This document shows, piece after piece, positions 59,841-64,000 of a DNA stretch of 64,000 nucleotides. A program made the translations under genes and the position numbers. Origin of the DNA: Hyphomicrobium sp. MC1 (lineage in GTDB: Bacteria > Pseudomonadota > Alphaproteobacteria > Rhizobiales > Hyphomicrobiaceae); assembly GCF_000253295.1 (NCBI RefSeq), contig NC_015717.1, positions 3,100,001 through 3,164,000 of the forward strand, written 5' to 3'. Below the pieces are notes generated by a model. That model had not been told where the DNA came from. It saw only the letters and a program-made list of their open reading frames with translations, and ran no database searches. How positions within the stretch are numbered: position 1 is the first letter of the stretch; each line of letters starts with the position of its first letter.

Positions 59841-62800
59841 TCAAACGTCGGCTTGCGCCGTCCTTGCTGCGGCAAGCGCCAAACGCGCTAACGCCGGCAG
59901 CGACTTCGCACCGGTCCGGGTCATGATCTCTGCCCGATGGTTTTCGACAGTTCGCTGACTGATGCCAAGATCGGCAGCGATGTTCTTGCTGGGATGTCCG
60001 GCGAGCACAAGATCCATAATTTGACGTTGCCGCGGTGTAAGTTCCGCGATCTGGCTTGCAGCGGACTTCTGCCAAGCAACCAGTTTGTTTGCATCCCTCG
60101 ATTGCTCGAACGCGCGTTGGATGCTGTCCAACAAAGCATGTCGACCGATCGGCTTCTCGACGAAATCGGAAGCGCCGGCTTTCATGGCTTGAACTGCGAT
60201 CTGCACATCGCTATTACCGGTCATCATGATTGCCGGGAGCCGGTGGGCCGCTTGATGGAGCCGCGACAGCAGTTCCAGCCCGCTCATTCCCGGCAGGTAG
60301 GCGTCCACCAACAGGCACGCTTCACCGCCCGCGTGATAAGCCTCTAGAAACGCCTCGCAACACGCAAAATCCTCGACCGCCCAGCCTTCGTCCTCGAGCA
60401 CACTGCGAATGGCGTCTCGGACGTTTCCGTCGTCGTCAACGACATAGATCACAGGAGCCGTCGCACCGCTAACCGTCGCGGCATTGCGAGCGACCGCGGG
60501 CATCTGCGAACGCGGCGCCGGTAAGAGACGTTGGATGGCGCTTATCAATTCCTGCACGTTCACGGGCTTATTAAGTTGCACGCAGTTCGCGCCGGCAATA
60601 TCGCGCAGGGTTTCGGTCGAAATATCGCCGGTGAGAATGATGACGGGAGTTTTAAGTTCGAATTTCTTGCGCAGTGCGGTTGCGAGTTGAAGCCCATTGA
60701 GGCCATTTGGAAGATTGAAGTCGGTCAGGATGAGATCGGGCCGGATCGCCCGGCGCTCCAGCATCGCCTGTGCCGCCACGCCGTCGGGTGCCGTAACCGC
60801 GCGGTGACCTTCGCCCTCTAATAAAAGTTCGAGAAGCTGGCGCAATTCCGGATCGTCCTCGACAACAAGGATATCGCTGCCGCCACGGGCCGCGTCGGGA
60901 TCCGCGGGCTTGCTCTCGGGCCGCTGGGACGCTAGCGGCCGGTCAGCTCCGCTTCGTCGCATGTCGATATCGACCGTGAAGACCGATCCCTTGCCGGGCA
61001 CAGAGCGCACACTAACCTGATGGCCGAGCAAGCGACCCAACCGCTGAACGATCGAGAGACCGAGGCCCAGGCCGCGACTCCGCTCGCGCGCGGCGTTATC
61101 GAGCTGATGGAATTCGCCGAATATTGCTTGGTAGTCCTTCTCGGGAATCCCGATTCCTGTGTCCCAGACCTGAATCGTTAGCCGGTCTTTGTGCCGGCGG
61201 CAGCCCAGGAGCACCTTCCCATTTTCGGTGTACTTTAATGCATTGCCGAGGAGATTGCGGATCATCTGTTCGAGTAGGCGCGGATCACTATCTATCGAAG
61301 CCCCGCACGCGACGACGCGAAGCTCGATATTTCTGTCCTTCGCGAGATAGGTGAATTCGTCCCTTAGGCGATTGAGAAGTTCATTGATTGGAAACCTGAC
61401 GACTTCACCGCGGACGATACCGGCCTCGATCTGATTGATATCGAGCAGCGCGTTCAACATGCCCGACATGGCAGCCAACGTCTCCTCGATCCGCCCGACG
61501 AGCTTCCGAGCTTTCTCGCCTTCAACGACCTTGGCCAATAGACCCTGGATCAGTGCGAGGGATTGCAGCGGCTGACGCAAATCGTGGCTGGCGACGGCCA
61601 GAAACCGCGATTTTGCGAGATTTGCCGAATCGGCTTGCTGCTTAGCCGCTTCCAGCGCCTTCGATGTCTCTTTGCGGCCGGTCACGTTGTCAAACGTAAT
61701 GACGACGCCTTCGATGCCATTGTCCTGCGTGCGGTATGGCAGGATGCGCCTGCCATACCACTCGCCACTGTTGGCTTCGATTTCCCGCTCTATGGGCTTG
61801 AGAGTTTGTAGGACCGTTCGGGCATCCTTCAGAAGGAATCGATCGGAAGCGAGTGAGCTGAGGTCGGCGAGCGGGCGTCCGATGTCACCGGGGATCACAT
61901 TGAACAGGGATTTCGTCGCCGGCGTAAAAAAGCGGATGTTGAGTTGGGTATCAAGAAACAGGGTCGCGACATCGGTACTGTACAAAATATTTTGTAGATC
62001 GTTCGATGTCGTGCGTTGCCGGTCCAGCGTCTCCTGTAGCTGACTGTTAAGGGCGGTCAGCTCCTCGTTCAGCGACTGCAATTCCTCTTTGGAGGTTAGC
62101 AGCTCTTCATTCGTCGACTGAAACTCTTCATTAACGGAAAGAGCTTCTTCGTTGATCGCCTTCTGCTCTTCACCCGAGATCTCGAGATTGTGGATCGCGC
62201 CTTCAAGTTCCGTTCGCGTCGCATCGAGCTCCTTCTCAAGCTCTATGACGCGGGGAACGTCTCCAGCGGGAGATCGCCGAGCCTCTTTGCTGTCATCCAG
62301 AGGTTGGTCGATAAAGCAGATTAGCAGGAGCTCTTCGCCATCGCTCGACGTTGGCTGCACAGCGATACTATATGCCTGCGCATCATGGTTTCCCCCGATG
62401 CGCCCGCCCTGCACGACGATGCGCGCATTTTCTTGAATGGCTCTCTGAATTGCCGAGCGGAGCTTCGTACGCATGCCCTCGCGGGCCATAGTGAGCAGGT
62501 CGTGCATCGGGCGGCCCGACGCGATTTTTAGATAGCGATCAGTCGGCCCAAGGTAATAGAGGCACTCGTACTTGCGATTAATCAAGACCGCGGCAGGAGC
62601 ATACGTCTCGATGACCAATTGCTTGCAGAGGTCGGCCAAGGCGGCTTGGCGCGACGAAACAGGATCCACAGCCAATCGCAAAGCCGATCGCGTCGCGCCA
62701 CCGGCGTTCCTCGAAAATCCGAAATCTCCCTGATGGTTTCGACCGACGCGCCGATAGAGCCTGGTCGCCTTCGAAACCACCGCGAAGCGGCCGTCGCCGC

Positions 62801-64000
62801 TTCCGACCGTCTCCGAACTACCAAGAAGCAGCAGGCCGCCCTCTCGGAGAGCGAAATGGAAAGCCGACATGGCTTTTGCCTGGGCCTCGGTCTGCAAATA
62901 GATGAGGAGATTACGGCAGGATACAAAGTCAATGCGCGAGAACGGCGGATCGGTCAGCACATCCTGCACAGTGAAGACCACTATTGCTCGTAGCGCAGGC
63001 GACACCCGGTAGCTGCGGTCCTCTTTGGAAAAAAAGCGAGCGAGCCTCTCCGGCGACACGTCGGCCTGAATGGATTCGGGATAAAGGCCCTCGCGGGCGC
63101 TCGCAACCGCGTCAGTATCGACGTCGGAAGCAAAAACCTGGAGTTTGATGTTGCGATTGGATGCTGCGATGCCTTCAAGAAAAAGCATCGCAACGGAATA
63201 CGTCTCCTCCCCGGTGCTGCAGCCGGCGACCCAGACGCGTAGTGCCTGATCGATAGGATGTTCCTTAATCAGTTCCGGTATGGTCGTCTCGGCGAGGAAC
63301 TTAAAGACTTCCGGGTCGCGAAAGAAATTCGTGACATTTATGAGCAGGTCCTTGGCCAGGAGCTCAAGTTCATTCGAGTCGCCGTGCAGAACATCAAGAT
63401 ATTTCTTCATACCGTTGGTCCCGATCGAAAGCATGGCCATACGCCGCTCGATCCGCCGCTGGAGGGTACCTCTCTTGTACAGCGTGAAATCGTGATCCGT
63501 TTTCGCGCGCAACAGATCGATGATCTCGGATAGCCAATCCAGTGCAGACGCTGTTCTCGTGGCGTCGCCTTGCGTCCGCGCAATTGCAATCTGCCGGGCG
63601 CGGTCGATCAGTGCACTCCCGATCTCCGCGACGGGCAGAATAAAATCGACCATGCCCGTTGAGATCGCGCCGCGCGGCATGCCATCGTAGCCGGCTTCTT
63701 CGGGATTCTGGGCGATCACCAATCCGCCGTTTTGTTTCACGGCCTTGAGCCCGAGACTGCCATCGGCCCCGGTGCCGGAAAGAATAACGCAGACAGCGAG
63801 CGGGCCAAAGTCATCGGCCATCGAGCGCAAGAGGAAATCAAACGGCAGCCGGGCGCCGTGCCGCTCCTGCGGTTGCGACACGTGCAGCACGCCGTCGCCG
63901 ACAGAGAGATAAGTTCCGGGGGGAATAACATAGAGATGGTCGCGCTCGATCGACATTCCCTCTTTTGCCTGCCGGACGCTCATCGACGTCGATCCGGACA
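59841..64000 (-). CDS. CheB-CheR-PAS-histidine kinase-REC-REC-LuxR protein, 5' end beyond window
   Basis: The open frame covers over 1380 residues and continues past the window, so its N-terminus is missing. Using the in-window ATG at 63983 as residue 1, the order is: end of a CheB methylesterase (ILSGTGADGSLGLKAV, near 48-63), a CheR methyltransferase (about 150-420), a coiled coil (about 570-660), a PAS-like segment (about 670-770), HisKA with SHDLRQPLQSL (about 798), and HATPase (about 910-1020). Two receivers follow (phosphoacceptors in LTDFNLP near 1083 and LVDAYLP near 1224), then a LuxR-type HTH (LTPRQRQIMDLV, about 1315-1375). It links chemotaxis-style modification to transcription in one chain. 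Confidence 0.9.
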   Translation of the reverse strand, partial: SGSTSMSVRQAKEGMSIERDHLYVIPPGTYLSVGDGVLHVSQPQERHGARLPFDFLLRSMADDFGPLAVCVILSGTGADGSLGLKAVKQNGGLVIAQNPEEAGYDGMPRGAISTGMVDFILPVAEIGSALIDRARQIAIARTQGDATRTASALDWLSEIIDLLRAKTDHDFTLYKRGTLQRRIERRMAMLSIGTNGMKKYLDVLHGDSNELELLAKDLLINVTNFFRDPEVFKFLAETTIPELIKEHPIDQALRVWVAGCSTGEETYSVAMLFLEGIAASNRNIKLQVFASDVDTDAVASAREGLYPESIQADVSPERLARFFSKEDRSYRVSPALRAIVVFTVQDVLTDPPFSRIDFVSCRNLLIYLQTEAQAKAMSAFHFALREGGLLLLGSSETVGSGDGRFAVVSKATRLYRRVGRNHQGDFGFSRNAGGATRSALRLAVDPVSSRQAALADLCKQLVIETYAPAAVLINRKYECLYYLGPTDRYLKIASGRPMHDLLTMAREGMRTKLRSAIQRAIQENARIVVQGGRIGGNHDAQAYSIAVQPTSSDGEELLLICFIDQPLDDSKEARRSPAGDVPRVIELEKELDATRTELEGAIHNLEISGEEQKAINEEALSVNEEFQSTNEELLTSKEELQSLNEELTALNSQLQETLDRQRTTSNDLQNILYSTDVATLFLDTQLNIRFFTPATKSLFNVIPGDIGRPLADLSSLASDRFLLKDARTVLQTLKPIEREIEANSGEWYGRRILPYRTQDNGIEGVVITFDNVTGRKETSKALEAAKQQADSANLAKSRFLAVASHDLRQPLQSLALIQGLLAKVVEGEKARKLVGRIEETLAAMSGMLNALLDINQIEAGIVRGEVVRFPINELLNRLRDEFTYLAKDRNIELRVVACGASIDSDPRLLEQMIRNLLGNALKYTENGKVLLGCRRHKDRLTIQVWDTGIGIPEKDYQAIFGEFHQLDNAARERSRGLGLGLSIVQRLGRLLGHQVSVRSVPGKGSVFTVDIDMRRSGADRPLASQRPESKPADPDAARGGSDILVVEDDPELRQLLELLLEGEGHRAVTAPDGVAAQAMLERRAIRPDLILTDFNLPNGLNGLQLATALRKKFELKTPVIILTGDISTETLRDIAGANCVQLNKPVNVQELISAIQRLLPAPRSQMPAVARNAATVSGATAPVIYVVDDDGNVRDAIRSVLEDEGWAVEDFACCEAFLEAYHAGGEACLLVDAYLPGMSGLELLSRLHQAAHRLPAIMMTGNSDVQIAVQAMKAGASDFVEKPIGRHALLDSIQRAFEQSRDANKLVAWQKSAASQIAELTPRQRQIMDLVLAGHPSKNIAADLGISQRTVENHRAEIMTRTGAKSLPALARLALAAARTAQADV

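Overview
The window looks like a chromosomal stretch of an alphaproteobacterium of the order Hyphomicrobiales (Rhizobiales). The grounds are moderate-to-high GC, a NarK1-NarK2 fusion transporter heading narGHJI, an EcfG-like sigma factor, several small secreted or stress proteins of rhizobial type, and FNR/FixK-type operators. The genus cannot be fixed from sequence alone; a facultative denitrifying or nitrate-respiring soil or water bacterium fits best.

Layout. 1-3.4 kb: the end of an ABC-type permease and its HlyD-like adaptor. 3.4-8.3 kb: a c-type cytochrome with a long helical N-terminal domain, a cytochrome b561, a universal stress protein and a P-type cation ATPase. FNR-type boxes sit in front of the two divergent cytochrome genes and in front of the ATPase. 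8.4-14.2 kb: an integrase remnant joined to a tRNA-like 3' end, then a small cargo module (a wHTH/TPR regulator divergent from an SDR, a membrane protein, a chloroperoxidase-like hydrolase and a metallo-hydrolase). 14.6-30.9 kb: the nitrate respiration block (DUF6455, two Crp/Fnr regulators, narK, narG, narH, narJ, narI, a cytosolic parvulin, two small proteins, nnrS, a porin and DUF6494), with an FNR-type box before narK. Three direct repeats (near 8.67, 14.1 and 32.8 kb) bracket the cargo module and the nitrate block, which suggests modular insertion. An IS1182-family element lies just inside the third repeat.

33-38 kb: a tandem DUF1254/DUF1214 pair, small secreted proteins and a response-regulator-like protein without its phosphoacceptor Asp. 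38-44.5 kb: a run of short poorly characterised genes (H-NS-like, SRAP-like lacking two catalytic residues, an HD ppGpp-hydrolase-like protein, an excisionase-like HTH), which reads as an old mobile or accessory island. 44.8-48.7 kb: a gene graveyard with a methyltransferase tail, a Crp protein with an eroded HTH, a frameshifted ThiF gene fused to an arylsulfatase fragment, an intact IS3-type element and an inverted IS3 fragment.

48.8-57.9 kb: an EcfG-like sigma factor, an SDR, a sugar-epimerase-like reductase, a B12-binding radical SAM protein resembling hopanoid methylases, an internally deleted PAS/histidine kinase, small stress proteins and cyclopropane fatty acid synthase; the lipid genes suggest membrane remodelling under stress. 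57.9-58.6 kb: an OLD/RecF-like ATPase remnant abuts a glycerol kinase remnant. 58.6-64 kb: small stress proteins and the bulk of a very large CheB-CheR-PAS-histidine kinase-REC-REC-LuxR protein that runs off the window.

All family assignments come from reading the sequence and recalling family motifs. No database search was run.
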